From: Cruorifilaria tuberocauda
Taxonomy: Eukaryota; Nematoda; Chromadorea; Rhabditida; Onchocercidae
DNA length: 62,480 nt
Direction of reading: 5' to 3'
Assembly: GCA_013365365.1 (NCBI GenBank)
Contig: JABVXU010000330.1
Location: 1-62,480, forward strand
The notes under the pieces are model-generated. The model was given only the letters and a program-made list of their open reading frames with translations, made no database searches and was not told the DNA's origin. Of the stretch, positions 12,029 to 24,858 are shown piece after piece. The translations under genes and the position numbers were made by a program. Numbering within the stretch: the stretch's first letter is position 1; each line of letters begins with the position of its first letter.

Positions 12029-14904
12029 TTAATTCCAGAAACAGCCACCTTCAAATTTCTTCCATTCTTTCGCACATTTCAAACGTTTGTTTCCAACTGA
12101 AAATAAGCATTACATATATTATTTTAAGTCGATGTTATCCCTACTTAAAGTTAGATCAAATAGAATGATCGATTAAGCGATTAAGCGTCATATGATTAAG
12201 CGGTTTTTTAATGAACTGATATCATCAGGTTAGTTTCACATCATATTCTAAATAACCCTTATGTCGTACTTTTGGATAATTATAATAATGTTAGCTGACT
12301 ATTTTATTGCACATACTTTAAGATCGTTGTTTTACAACATTTCATAAAAACTTCTTTTAATTGATGAATAAACTATATTAAGTGATTTTTTAACCGATTT
12401 TTTTGATTTAAAGCTTTACATTTTCAGCATTGAATGTTGCTAAAAATACTCCAGATTGTTATATTGCATAGAACTTTTCAAAAATTGCTCGAAAATTTGG
12501 ATTTCATGTAAACCAACAATTTCTGAATAATCTACCGTAATCGCCTACAGTAATTTGCATGTAGAGTGCATTCATCTGTTGTAGGATTTGTTCAGGTACA
12601 TCGAAATGACCATGTTTTCCTTTATAACCAGCTTGGCACATTTTGTAAATTGCATTGGCAAAATCCTAGAAATGAAATATGAAATATTCAAGATACATTT
12701 TCAGTCTATTTTACGAAACTACCTTTCTCTTTTATCAGGAATTAGAGCACTATCACGAAAATAAGGAAACAACAAACGGTACGTTATCATACTCCGCCAT
12801 AGCATTGATAAAAATATAAAATATGAAATGGAAATGTTCAGAGTTATAATGTTTGTAATTTCTTAATAGCGCTATATTCTTATTTTATTTTTTTTTCAAC
12901 GATAAATAAAACTTCAACCAAACTTTAACTTCAACTTCTACCGATTCAATTCGGAAAATAGAGATAGATGGAAAAGAAACAGGAAAGTTATTATTGTTAC
13001 TTTCATTCGAAAGATTACGGGATCAATTACATCATGTAAGAGAATAAAAACGGCAAACTATCAATCATTCTCAAAATGAAATTCACATGCTACAAAAAAA
13101 TCACAATTCATACTGACGTGCTTTTTGTTCTTAAAGAAAAAAAGAAACATAATGGAACAGCTTTTTTTCCTATGTGACGATTTATTGCGTTTAATTCCGA
13201 AAAAAAATCAGTCGTTTTTCATGGTGTAGAAATTTTTTCTATTCTTTTTTTCGTAAATTTTTCATCCAAATCGTTCTGTCAACTTTTAACTCAAGTAATG
13301 TAAAGTAAATGAAAATGTTCGAAAGACACTTTTTGTCTTTTTTCTTCATTAATAATTTTTTTTCTTCTATGTAACATCCTTTTTTGATGATAGAATGAGA
13401 AAGATGACAGTTTAAAAACAGAAGAAAAAAAAACAGATCAAATTAAGCAAAGAAACCGTATGGTTTTATAAGTATTAAAATTGGACTTTACTGTATTTTG
13501 ACAAATTCACTATTATATATAGATTTAAAATATAGTCTTCTGATGAAATAAAGACAATCAGTATATTGAGATGATTTTGAAAATGACTATTGTACTATTG
13601 GACAAAAAAGACATTTGTATTAAAAAAATACAAGGAAAATAAAGAGGATGTAATCATGAATTATTATGATATTTTAAGAGACTATTAGCAAAATTTTCCG
13701 AAAATAAGACTGTATCATTTAATTCATACTGAACATAAGTAATTGTTAGAAATCATGGTAAAGATTTCAATTTGAATTTGAATAGTTTGAAAAGGAAATG
13801 AAAATGTTACCTTATTTCTCTGCAAATCCTTATCTTCCTGATGTCTTCTTTCCCAATACGCCTGAAATTGCTTCCTTTCTTCTTCCCTTCTTTCTGTTTA
13901 CGTAAAAATGTTAACTATCTACATGTGAGCAGCATTTCATATAACTAATTTATTTATTAAAATAATTAAATGAATGGATTCAATTCTGCTATTCAACCTT
14001 AATCCAAGATCAACATGTGTGCAAAAATTCTAAATATCCAGAAATCATTAAAACATTTCCTCCGCTTATCAGACCAAATGAAGAATAGTTATCATTCTTC
14101 ATAGTTCCTTGATTTTTCTGAGCTTTTCTCAGTGATTATTACACAACAAATTTTCAATAAGAGAAGCATTCTAGAAAGCTTTTTTCAATGTTTTATGAAA
14201 AATTTATGCAACAAAAACAATGTTTTTTTTTAACATTCACACATTATTCGAATGAGAAAAATTAATCTTGAATTATGTCAAAATCGAAAAATATTTAATT
14301 AATATTTTATTTCACCAATTCTTTTTTTCAATAATTTCAATAATTGATATTTCGCTAAGTTTTGAATTGGAGGATTATTAGCAATCAACTTTTAAGATAA
14401 AAGTATTCTAGATACGAAAAAAAATATAAATGACGACGATTTTGCTTACAGCACTAAATAACTAATTTATTTAGGAAGTATGCAATCCTGCTAAACAACC
14501 TCAAACGGGCTTTATTGTCTTTCTTGTTTCGACGAATAATCAATTTTTCAAGTTGTTTCATAGCTAATTCATCATCGACTTCATCCGGCAGCTCTTTTTA
14601 CCGACTTTCCATCCAGTTCGTTTGCATTTTGTTCGTCGATTACTTCACTGGCCCGAGAAGAAACTGAATAAATGTTGGATGCACCGCTCAAATCCAAATC
14701 TGATCCGGAAAGTGACGATTTCTTCCGGTTATATTCCGCATCCTCAGTAGCATTTAACTCGACGTCGCTATTCAAATCCGTTTTGTGATTCGTTTCGCCC
14801 GAGCAACCTTCACTGAACATTTTTGGTGAAGAAGATTCATCATCACTCGATGTCCAGTGGCTGTTGACGTTATCGCTTTTATTGCAATCACTTCTATAAC
14901 TCAT
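12029..14904 (-). CDS. unrecognised acidic, Ser-rich and coiled protein, frame broken by one base
   Basis: Exons run 14904-14507, 13893-13811, 12665-12536 and 12096-12029 (minus strand). TTTCAG ends 12 bases before the ATG, as for a trans-spliced start. The first about 100 residues are Ser/Asp/Glu/Asn-rich. Then come charged, helix-like stretches (DDELAMKQLEKLIIRRNKKD; ERREEERKQFQAYWERR), a segment with GYKGKHGHFDVPEQ, and a C-terminus ending KKFEGGCFWN. All junction phases agree except inside exon 1. There the frame changes at an A5 run (T5 on the plus strand, 14595-14599); removing one A would join the two open parts. Without that change the first frame stops at 14581. The product would be about 225 residues. 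I do not recognise the family. It lies about 1 kb downstream of PHAX on the same strand and may be co-transcribed with it. Confidence 0.55.
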
Positions 14905-15961
14905 GTTTTTCAAACTCTGAAATTGAGAATCATGACAGTCTTTCACAAAAATCATGAATTTCGGAATATAACAGCTATAAATGGTAGGAGATCAACACCA
15001 TTTCAACCACTCCCTAATAAATCGGTTGATTACTTTACTCAGATGTTAGTGTTATTTCCCTCCCTTCCCTACGCAGTGTCCCTCGTAACTGAACCATTTC
15101 ATATCGTTTGCTTTTCGATGTCTGAAAATGTGAAATAATTCACAAACAATAACATATTTATGCATAAATGTTAGAAAAAGCAACAATCTTACATAGCATG
15201 AAAATCTAAATAGAAAGAATAAAATAACGGAAAGGAAAGCACTGCATGACTAAAATCGTGAGAAACAAAATCTGCAATTTACAGAGAATTGCAGCCAAGA
15301 ATGTGCACTCGACTTCATGAGAGAGGGAAATCAGCAAATATTTAATTCAACTTGCATAATCCAAGTCCAAAGGAAATATTAACTCTTTTTTTAGCCCTAT
15401 TTTATCATTAAAAATTTTCGATAACAAATTCATATGGCGCTAGATCGGGCTAACAGTACATTCAGTTCCAGTGTATGTATATCTACATATCTATGTAAAT
15501 ATCGATATAGATAGATATGATCTATGACATTAAAATGCCACAAAATTTTACTAAATATTAATTAATAGTTAAAATCCAACTAGGTTTTATGTTAACATTG
15601 AAATTTCAAATATATCTTGACTCTTCTTAAATATTCTGCAACAGCAAATTATTTTATCTTGATAATCTGGAAGAAAAGCCTAACGCTGAAAGATGTTTCT
15701 TTTTGAAGTCGACAAAATGAAAATTTCTCAAAAACTACAATATTTTTGCTTTTTTATGAAAGTAGAAATTTGCACAATATTAAACAACAAAAGCCCCATA
15801 GCTTCTATCAAGAAATACATTTTAATACTCGTATAAGTGCAAAATAACGTGGCAATGAAAAACGACAACATTAAAATAATTAAACTATACATAAAACGAA
15901 GTAATACGATTACAATTGTTTTACTTGAAAAAAATATAAATTTCAGATACCATTCATTATA
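14905..15961. other. gap between PHAX and the acidic/coiled gene
   Basis: No exon seen. It contains the acceptor at 14917-14919 and, near 15470-15530, a GATA/TATA/TGTA-rich simple-sequence stretch. Confidence 0.5.
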
Positions 15962-18848
15962 TCAGAGGGGATTTTCTGTCAATAACTGTTTTTCAAGTAT
16001 CACTTCTGATGCTGTTGACAGTTTTTTTAGCATCTCAACCTTAAAATAAAGAATAGTTAGCTATGTTAGGCATCACAAACCGTTATGGAGTTAATAATTG
16101 CTAATACTTTTGAAAATTATTTGAAAAGATGAAAAAAATTAAAACATTTAATTCTGCCATTATTTTCTTACAGTCTTATCTACTCATTTTCAATACAAAT
16201 ATTTAAAATTAATCTCAGTTCTCGATCATACACTGTTACTTTTTTCTTGAAGGTGATTTTTATAATTTCAACAAGAACTACCTTTCCCAGCCTAATATCG
16301 TATGTTTTTGATGCTTCTTTATTTCCTCGCCGTTTTGCAGTTCTTATTTCTCGAGCGGTAGCCTTTTGTAAATTGCATACTTTTTCCTGAAAGATAAAAA
16401 ACTTAAATCTACACACTCAATGCAACTTCACGTACCAGAAAAAGTGCAAATAAAAACCTAAAATTTTCGTCATTGATGAATTAGAGATAGCTCTAATATG
16501 TTTCTTTTTTACCAAATATACATAGCAAATTATCCTTTGTGTCTATGGAAGCATTAATACACCAATTATTCAGTTATTTTTTTTATTAAGAAACTTATTT
16601 TTATAAAAAAGCAAGCATAAATATTTGTTATATTTTTTTTATTTTTATAATTATATAATGAGATAGTAGACTGCTAAAGTCATTTTCTATTTTTTTCGAA
16701 AATATAAATCGAAATCTAACCTTCAATACGGGTAAGACATCTGGATCTGTCTTGAATAAAGTCATGAAGACACCGCCTGGAGTGCGTCGACGTGTACCGT
16801 CAGCAATCATCATACCACCCGATGCTTCTATTCCACGAGTTGCTTCAAACAATTCTAAGGCTTTCTCTTCTCCTATTTCGAGTATTACGCTATAATAACT
16901 TTCGACTAAGGATCAACTTCCATTAAAAAGGTTAACAAAAATGTAATAATGATTGAAAATTATTAAAATGAACCTTACAGAGCAAATCAAAAAATTAAAG
17001 ACATGCATTAATATTAAGCTTACGAAACATTTATGGCTGTCTCGTAACTTAATTGTGTTTCAATGTTTGTAAGAATGAAGATTGCTTATCATACAACATT
17101 AGTTCCTAATCATCCTTCATTTGCTCATTTCCCAAATATCAGAGCTGCGTTCCACGTTAAAATTTAAATACATCTTTTCTCAAAAAAACTTTAGGTACTA
17201 GCCTCCGCAAAAACTTTCCATTCCGTTCGCCTAATGCCGTAACAATACGATTAGCCAATTCGCCGATACTAATATTTTCCGGGAATTCTGTTGCCAACAG
17301 CGCTTCCAACGAATAATCATCATTATGCAATGAACTTGGATTTCTGATACCTCTTCGACGCTTCAAAGGATTATTTATCTTCCCAATGTTTCTAGTGATT
17401 CGATCAACTCTCTCTGAAATTAGGTCGAATACCAAGCCATAGCTTCTTGAAACAGAATCATGTTCCACGTGTTAATTGATTACAATTTCTGCATGAAGAA
17501 AAAATTCCTACAATAAGTTTTATATAAGTTTCGATAAAATTTCTGCATGAGCAAAAAAAATTCTTAGTGGAAGACTTAACAAATAAATAAGTCAAGTTGC
17601 AAATTCAAAGAAAAACATTTCAACGAAGAGTAACATAATGTACTAGCCTTATTACTTCAAATTGTATCATCCTTTAAGGGACGTTGAGAGCTTTTGGTCT
17701 TAATACATAAATACATCGTACATAAAGAAAACAAACTCTTATTTGGATCGTATTTATTTCTTCGCCGATTTCCACTGCCCCGTGAGGTGCTTCGTGATGT
17801 GGAAGAGGGATGCCTCCATGATTCTCTGTTGCTTTTTTCCTGATTAATGGAACTCATTGTCCCTTGTTTACTGCAACTTCCTGACTCACCATCATATTTA
17901 AGTGAACATCTTTCGTACTGAAAGCATCGTTAGCTTACATATTTTATTAAATTTATTGACAATACCAGTTACGCCTCTCACATTTAATGTCATGGAAATA
18001 TGAAATAGCGAAATAAGAAAAAATTTATAGAATTTATATAAAAAATATCGCACCCTATCTGAAGATATTTTGACTTTTTCTTCATCAGCGATAAAATCAA
18101 ATGGTCCGCTATCTTCTATAGCTGGTGAGGTTGCATGATTCTATAACAGAGCTTTCTTAATAACCACAAATGAAATGTTTCGCTTTTTTTGACTTCTAAG
18201 GAATAAATATGTCATCCTTCGTGCCAAAATCTTATGTGTTGTGAAATCAACAAAAAATTTTGAATACTTTTAGCCTTATCACATTTACTCTAAACATTAT
18301 ATATGATTTTTGTAAGAATCAATGTGTTTAATTTCAAACCATTAATTTAATTTGCTCTTTCTTCAATTATATTTTACGTTATTTAGTGATAAAAATCTCT
18401 TTTTCCACTGTATGAGTGATGTAGTTTGGAATTGACGGAAAAATTTGCAAATCACAAAAGAAACGCCATTACCCTCTCGTATTCCATTTCTTGATCATTA
18501 TTAGTAATTCGTGTATCAGGAAGAACATAACTTTCAACACCACGTTCCACCATATCATTCTCGCCTCGATATACTCCAACTTTATCCGAAAATATTTCTG
18601 AGAGACTTTGCTCAGCTAGTAAATCAGTCCACATCTGCGCAGCTTTGCTGAAAATAAATCTCTTTAGTCTTCCCAAGAAACTTTAAGATTTCTTTACGTA
18701 GACCACTTTCGAATTCCAGTAAATTTTACCTTCCTGCTTTACAGTTTCTTATAGTGTGATCGACAGTGTCCAACTTCCGTTCTTTGCGCAGGAAAGGACC
18801 TTCCTCATCACTTGATGACTCATCGTGACTTCTATTTACACGATACAT
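15962..18848 (-). CDS. phax: PHAX, phosphorylated adaptor for RNA (snRNA) export
   Basis: Exons on the minus strand: 18848-18730, 18647-18473, 18140-18054, 17917-17737, 17413-17215, 16889-16721, 16386-16282 and 16039-15962. They sum to 1113 bases (370 aa; human PHAX is 394). The RNA-binding domain is clear: ELANRIVTALGER, then EEKALELFEATRG, then ASGGMMIADGTRRRTPGGVF, which matches the vertebrate NGG...NGSRRRTPGGVF signature. A short acidic N-terminus (SHDESSSDEEGPF) and a MWTDLLAEQ motif correspond to the upstream region that pairs with nuclear export factors. PHAX bridges capped U snRNA/CBC to CRM1-RanGTP. The ATG follows TTTTAG by three bases. The junction between exons 5 and 6 was chosen by phase and adds a short insertion relative to the human protein. 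Confidence 0.88.
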
Positions 18849-19730
18849 ATTCTAAAATAGATTGCGACTGAGTTCCAATGTTAGCATGACCATTGAAACT
18901 ACATTTCTGAACTGAACACAAGAAAAAAATATATACGTCCGTTTCACTAACAAATAAAAATATTTCATATTGGAAGATAGCAGCAATACCAATGAGTGCA
19001 AACACTATGAAACTTTATCACATTACATATGACAAAATGACTCATTACATCTATTACAATGACTGGTGGATTATTTTTGTGATTGCCCTCTATTGAACAT
19101 TCAACTTATCGCTTCAAAAAAATTATTCTAGCTTCTAAAGTTGTTTTTGAATTAAATAATCATAAATACTGCAAATGAATTCAGACATCCGCAACGTAAA
19201 TAGAAAAGTAATGAATTATATCATATTAGCGATCGTTTTAAAAATATAAATAGCAAATTTTCCAATTTCTGAAATTTTTTATACATAGCACCATATAAAT
19301 ACAATAATAAAAGAAGAAGTTTTCTAAACAAATAAAACTGACATTTGGAAACAATTACTCTTCAAAAAAATACTTCTTCAGTGAAATAACGAAAGAAAAG
19401 CAAATAATATGATAAATATATAAGGTAGAGAAGATTTTCATGCGACAAAAAATTTATATGAATCTTTCACGAAAACCCATAATATCTTTAAAGACAGGCA
19501 TTAATAAAAAATACGTACAAAGCAAGCAGATTGACTTTTTTTTCGAAATTTCAATAAAGAAGTTGGAGACAAGCTAGAAGATGAAGCCTATAGTATAAAA
19601 AACACTGGAAAGTACAAAATTACCTAAAATATGAATATAGCGTGTCAAAATTCACTACAGCACTACAAAAAATTTAACTGCTGATAAAACAGTACAATGC
19701 ATTTGATTTTAATATCGTAATAAATTCTTT
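18849..19730. other. IGBP1-PHAX intergenic gap
   Basis: About 0.9 kb of AT-rich sequence with no exon recognised. It separates two genes on the same strand and has the TTTTAG trans-splice-like acceptor of PHAX at its edge (18852-18857). Confidence 0.5.
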
Positions 19731-22112
19731 TTAACCCTTATTATGCATATTTCCCCAACCACGACGATGATCTGAAACAAGAAAAAATCATAATGAATTC
19801 AATTTCTTTTATATAATTTCATCACTAGATGCTCGACCTAGAAGATGAATTGCACTGTAGTGGAATATGATGAAATGGGTCTTATCATCCAAATAACAAA
19901 ACTCCAAAAGTTTATCATACCAAAATGTGATACCACTTACAATCTTTATATTCATCCCATCGTTGAAGACAAGCCCGCTCTCGCTCCTCTTCTATTTCCT
20001 CATTCATACCATTTGAATCAGAATTTTTTTTCGATGAATCTGAATTTATAGCACCGAATCTGGAAAGCTTTGTATTTTGATGAATATTTTATAAATTCTT
20101 TGTAAATATATTTTATAAATTCTCGTATGTTGATTGCTTGAAAGTAGTTCGACATTTAGTGTAACATTTTCTTTGACTCATAACATTTAGAAAAATCGAT
20201 ATCGGAAGAGATAGTAAGATGTTATTACCCTCCGTTTTTCATCATGTCATCATACCACTCGCTTACAGTCATCGTCGGTATGCTTGGATATCCCAGACCG
20301 AAAACTTCCTTTTGCACTTGATCTCGAGCTATTATATATGGCGTTGGTGTAAATCGGTTTACTACAGCTGCATCATAAATAAAAGAAATATTCAATAAAC
20401 ACAATTTTATTTAAGACTTTTTCATTTTTCTATTGATTGCTTTCTTCTTTAATGCCTATTATTACCATTCACAAAAAAGAATCATTCCCATCAGCAATTT
20501 GGGACACATGTCACAATGTGAAAAAAAAACTATCTCTAAAAGACTAAAAAAGAAATAAATATGGGTCTTCATTTAACACTTAGCATTAACATTAAGATTA
20601 ATTCTTCCATTTACTTGAGCTAAAACCAAAAACAAAAAAGAAAGAAAAATATACTCCGTCGTTTCGGTAAAGCTTCCGTTTGTCCTGTTTTGATTTTCAA
20701 CATGTGCTCTACCATTGGTCTTTCTTGATCAATTTGTCTGATCTCATCAATACTTTTCATTGCAGCAAGATGCAAACGGTTTATAATCAATTCGCGCTAA
20801 AAAGGGAAAAATTCTAAGTGTACAAATTTAAAAACTAATGAAAATGAAACAATTAATTAAACTAATGAAAAACAATTAGTCGCCAAAACACTGTATTCGA
20901 ACTTCCTATAATCATATTTCATTAAATTATCAAGTATCCATATCAGGTATTCAATTAGTGTTGAAGCAATACCCTTTTTACCTAAAAATTTCTCCCATGC
21001 TAGTAAACTAAAAGCTTGGAATAGTACAGCGAAATGAATCAAAAAATATTAGAAACTTCTATTAGATTACCACCAATACAACCCAATACAACTATACTAA
21101 CCATTAATCCATCATCATCTGCATTTGAACACAACTCGGATTCCGAATTTTTCACTAATCCTTCCAATTCTTTTTCCTGTTTAAATCGTTGCAGTTTTAA
21201 TTCTCTTTGTTTAGAGAGACTGATATCATGCCTCGATTTTTCTGTTTCCTTTCCTCTATTATTTTCCCCCGCTCCCGATAGATCGAAATCAATAATATTA
21301 TATGCCTTCAATCTTCCCAAGAAATCTTGTAAATATATCTGAAAAACCATTTATTTAAAAAAATTAACGTTCCTTAATATAAATTAACGATAAGAAAGAT
21401 TCTTACTTGTTCACTAGTACTCCACGTTAAAGAAAACAAAAAGAAAAACCTTGAAAACTCTAAAAATCAATAAAATGTGAAAAAATAAAAAAAAAGATTA
21501 GCATTTTCGCTTATTATATCAATTTTCCAGGTAACAGTAAAAAGCACAGGCAGGAATCTGCATATCCAGAAAATTTCCCATTTTTATCAATCTAAATGCT
21601 GCTTTAAATTTAGAGAATATAGAAAGTGAAGCCTACAACCATATTTAAGAGAAAAAGCTCACCTTTGCGCGATCCAGAGATGCAAGACGTTCCTCTGGCT
21701 CAACGATAATATTTTGTGTAACTGCAGCCAAATAATACGGTAGGAATAAGTAATTCAAAGAGCTAGTCGGCAATTCGTCAACACCTTCGTTATTACTGAA
21801 TAACGAAAGGGCAGATACTTCCTTCGTCAAAAGTTTTAATTTTTCTTCACATTGCTTTAACTGATCCTGTAATGTTCATCCTACTAACGATTTGGTCAAA
21901 TACAAAGATTAAATATTTCATAATGTTTTTTTATATGATTACACTGAATCATTTTACATCACACCTTATCTCTACCTGAAATTTAGCACAAATTCTGATT
22001 TCACCTGTAAATCCTTTGTACTTTGCTTCCCACTTTCCAACTGTTTGATGATGTCTTCGCAAAAACTAAATTCATGCTGCAGTGAAATATCGTTTTGCTC
22101 GATATCATCCAT
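19731..22112 (-). CDS. IGBP1 / TAP42 / alpha4-family PP2A regulatory protein
   Basis: Exons on the minus strand: 22112-22005, 21866-21663, 21338-21102, 20796-20655, 20367-20229, 20059-19941 and 19771-19731. They total 990 bases, 329 aa, close to human IGBP1 (339). Family marks in order: the helix SSLNYLFLPYYLAAVTQN, a charged helix with QRELKLQRFKQEKELEG, MKSIDEIRQIDQERPM, the near-invariant VFGLGYPSIPTMTVSEWYDD, and the C-terminus DYHRRGWGNMHNKG. The protein binds and stabilises the PP2A/PP4/PP6 catalytic subunit and acts with TOR signalling in yeast. The start has an acceptor (TTTATAG) 12 bases upstream. It is the first gene of a three-gene minus-strand run (IGBP1, PHAX, acidic/coiled gene), possibly an operon. 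The C. elegans relative is ppfr-4. Confidence 0.93.
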
Positions 22113-22416
22113 AATAGCTGTTTCTATAAATTGACTGTACATAATAATGATTCGAAAGAATTATATAAGAGCTAAATCTCCTAACTAAAACTACTCCTTG
22201 AAATCTCGCACGCACAGACGTTTCTTACGTGACCTATGTTATCACGCTAGAACTGTATAACATCATCCTATCACCTAGTTTCGACGTCAGTTTTAAAGCC
22301 GTAACACTCCTTTCTCATTCATTGGTCTATTCACGGTTCATCACGATGATAGCTTTTTCTGCATGCTTGGTTCAAAATTTATTGATAAATGGAAAGCAGC
22401 TGTGGAGAAGCTGTTG

Positions 22417-22527
22417 GCTTATTTGCCATGGTGAGGACAGAATCTGGTCCTGCCTGATTTCAGGTTAAGCGATGTTGAACTGGGAGAAGAGGGCGTTACA
22501 AGTAGCTGCTATCATCGGCATAAGCGT
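22417..22527 (+). rRNA. degenerate 5S rRNA-like sequence, probable pseudogene
   Basis: About 111 bases begin GCTTAT and end near CATAAGC, like the paired ends of nematode 5S rRNA (GCTTAC...GTAAGC). The middle, with CCTGATTT and GGTTAAGCGATGTTGAACT, resembles the 5S stretch CCGATCTGGCAAGTTAAGCAACGTTG (internal promoter region), with changes. The 3' third, including the usual TTAGTACTTGG, is degraded and a little short. No second copy and no spliced-leader RNA gene were seen nearby. It is also GC-richer than its surroundings. Based on remembered 5S consensus, not an alignment. Confidence 0.45.
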
Positions 22528-22964
22528 ATATCCTAGTGCTTTGATGGCCTTTCATAATGGCTTGTAAGTCTTAAGCTAATACCGATAGACCGACAGGTCG
22601 AGCTGTTTAGCGATCAGAAGTATTTTATGATTAAAAGTACTTAGAAATACAAAAGTAATGAATTTTACTGTCTTATCTATATCGACCAGAGGATATGGTT
22701 TCGTGGAATAGTTTAAATTGTTTATCGGCTTTCGAATATATTGTTCGGTTCCGACATGGATATTTATAGAAGTTAAATTCAAGTTTGGATTTAGAATTGA
22801 TCTAAGTATATCCGAAAGATTTATTTCTCCTTCAGACTATTTTTGCTTCCAGAGAAAAGCTCTTTAGATAAGCCCTATCAGGAAATCTATGCTTCATAGT
22901 GCTCTTGACAATTTTTTTTCTGTCTATTCCTCCTATTGCCTGTTATTGATATTTTTCAATTAAG
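22528..22964. other. gap upstream of TMEM177 copy A
   Basis: The missing first exon(s) of TMEM177 copy A should lie in or before this interval. A very short frame ATGGCTT followed by a strong GTAAGTC donor occurs near 22561-22572 and could be a tiny first exon, but this cannot be shown. Confidence 0.35.
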
Positions 22965-24858
22965 GATTGACTTGGGAAGAAGGAATATCGTTTACAATCT
23001 TTCTGATGAAATTATGGACATGGTAGAAAGTGAACTGGACAAATTAAAGAATTTGTTAATGAAAGTAGATGTAAGCAGTTTATTCTTCTATTTTTTTCAA
23101 GTTATAGGAGTGCTGCGGTAATTTCAACTTGTCTGTCAATAAATTGGTCCACAGTTATAGGTCCTTTTATTCCTGCTTGATTTTACCGCTTTCTTGTTAA
23201 TGAGCTGAATAGATTAGTGATTTGATAATTTAATTATTATTGAACATTGTCAATCCTTAGCCAGATTTCATCTGATTGAAGGTGGTGTTTGTATTCAGCA
23301 TGAAAAATTCTATAACAAAGGAACTGAATTGAATTAATTAAATCAAATTTGGTTTGGCAAGTAAATTTGCATATTTATGGCTATATTCGAAGTAATCTGC
23401 CAGCTTTTCTCTAGGCCAACATTGCTGTGACCGATTCACTGAACCCAGAGTGGCGTGGAGGTTTTTATTTTAGAAATGGTTTTGAACTATTACTTCCTTT
23501 ACGTGCTGTCGCGAAGAACTTATCCGAATTACCAAAAATGAAACAGATAGTTAGTATCAAAACGAATGGTTCCTTTTCAAGGTTTCTGTTTATTTTTTCT
23601 TGACACGAAACTTTTTTGTATTATTTGAAATGCCTTTTGATACTAACAATTTGTAAAACAAGGATGGCGGAGTTTTCATTTGATATACATATAAATGGGG
23701 TTAATTTTGCAAAAGTTGCAGAACTTTTTCATAATGGCAGTGAATTATTTTCTCTTTATCACACGTTAAATTTATAGCAACAGAAAATTTTTGGATACTA
23801 CAACGGATATTGGGAAGCGTATATTTGATGACTATTTCCTTTCAAATGAAGCTCGGCGGTTTCTTATCAGACGAGAATTACTTAGAGCTAATAGGTATTA
23901 AATGATTTAGTATTATCCACCATTCATATTCTCTTCTTGACTTTGTGTTCATGAACCAAAATGCTCAATATTTTTATTATCCAGTTTAACATATTGAGTC
24001 CCAAGACTATATTTTTAATAATTCTTAAAATTCTTAAAATTTTGTTTTGAATCATATTAGTAAATTTTTTATTTCTGTAATTATCTGAAAGTAACTGAAT
24101 CCAAGTTCATTAGATATATTTTCAGCCGCCAATTCATTCTGGTACCTCTTTCCATGTGGGTTTTGCTGTCAGGTATTGTATGTTTGTCCTTCATATCTTT
24201 AATGCGTTTTGGCCGCATCGTTTCATATGGTTCTTTAGCAATATTGATACCGTTGGCAGCTGTTTGCTTTCAAAATGCCATGAGAAATTTTTCGTCATAT
24301 AGTGAAATGATGCTAGACCACGATGCTTGCGCTGAGTAATTTTTCTTTTATTCTTGCAAAAATTTCAGGTGCTATAAACATACATCCTAGAATATTCTGT
24401 TAAATTATGCATATGCTTTTACCATTTGTATTGACCACCACTTGGTGAATAATGCCGTCGCTAATTAAACTATTTACACTCACAGCAACGAGAAAGTAGT
24501 TTAGCAAAGTCATCCCTAAAAGATACGTTGAGAAATCAAGTCAATTCATTACGTATAAGATTGTTTCAGGCTATATAAAAAATCGGGTTCTAATGCTTGA
24601 AGAATTTTTAATCATTTTCATTCTAATTTCAGTTCTCCGGAATATGTGGAAGGAGCACGTCAATACCTGAACTCATCAATTGAAACAAATTTAAAAATAC
24701 GCAGTGCGCTAGGTGATTTGCAATCGGAATTCATTGCAGCGAATGGTGATAATGTTGGTGATTCATGGCCTTACTCGAAGCGATTGAAAGCTATTGAAAA
24801 ACTGGCTGCAGAAAAGTTTCAGAAAAATAACTGTGTCACCAATAATTCCCATGCATAG
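22965..24858 (+). CDS. TMEM177-family protein, tandem copy A, 5' end not found
   Basis: Exons 22965-23070, 23415-23581, 23778-23894, 24126-24335 and 24633-24858 join in phase, except that the phase 0 link from 23070 to 23415 depends on an unseen upstream exon. Exon 4 carries two hydrophobic segments (WVLLSGIVCLSFISLMRFG; GSLAILIPLAAVCF). The C-terminal exon (PEYVEGARQYLNSSIETNLK, then IRSALGDL) matches the TMEM177 end YxxGxxxYxxxLxxNLxLRxLLG. In human cells TMEM177 is a mitochondrial inner-membrane protein that helps COX20/COX2 assembly. The N-terminal membrane segment seen in copy B is not seen here. It is divergent from IGBP1 and lies 0.6 kb upstream of copy B. Confidence 0.72.

Noticed and set aside
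20857..21042. Minus-strand frame with IEYLIWILDNL, at first sight the TAP42 C-terminal helix
   Set aside because: The exon at 20796-20655 (RELIINRLHLAAMKSIDEIR) joins exon 3 directly in phase 0 and is the true conserved helix; the frame here lies inside the intron and has no in-phase acceptor.
21034..21342. 102-codon plus-strand ORF
   Set aside because: Antisense shadow of IGBP1 exon 3, whose minus-strand reading has clear family motifs.
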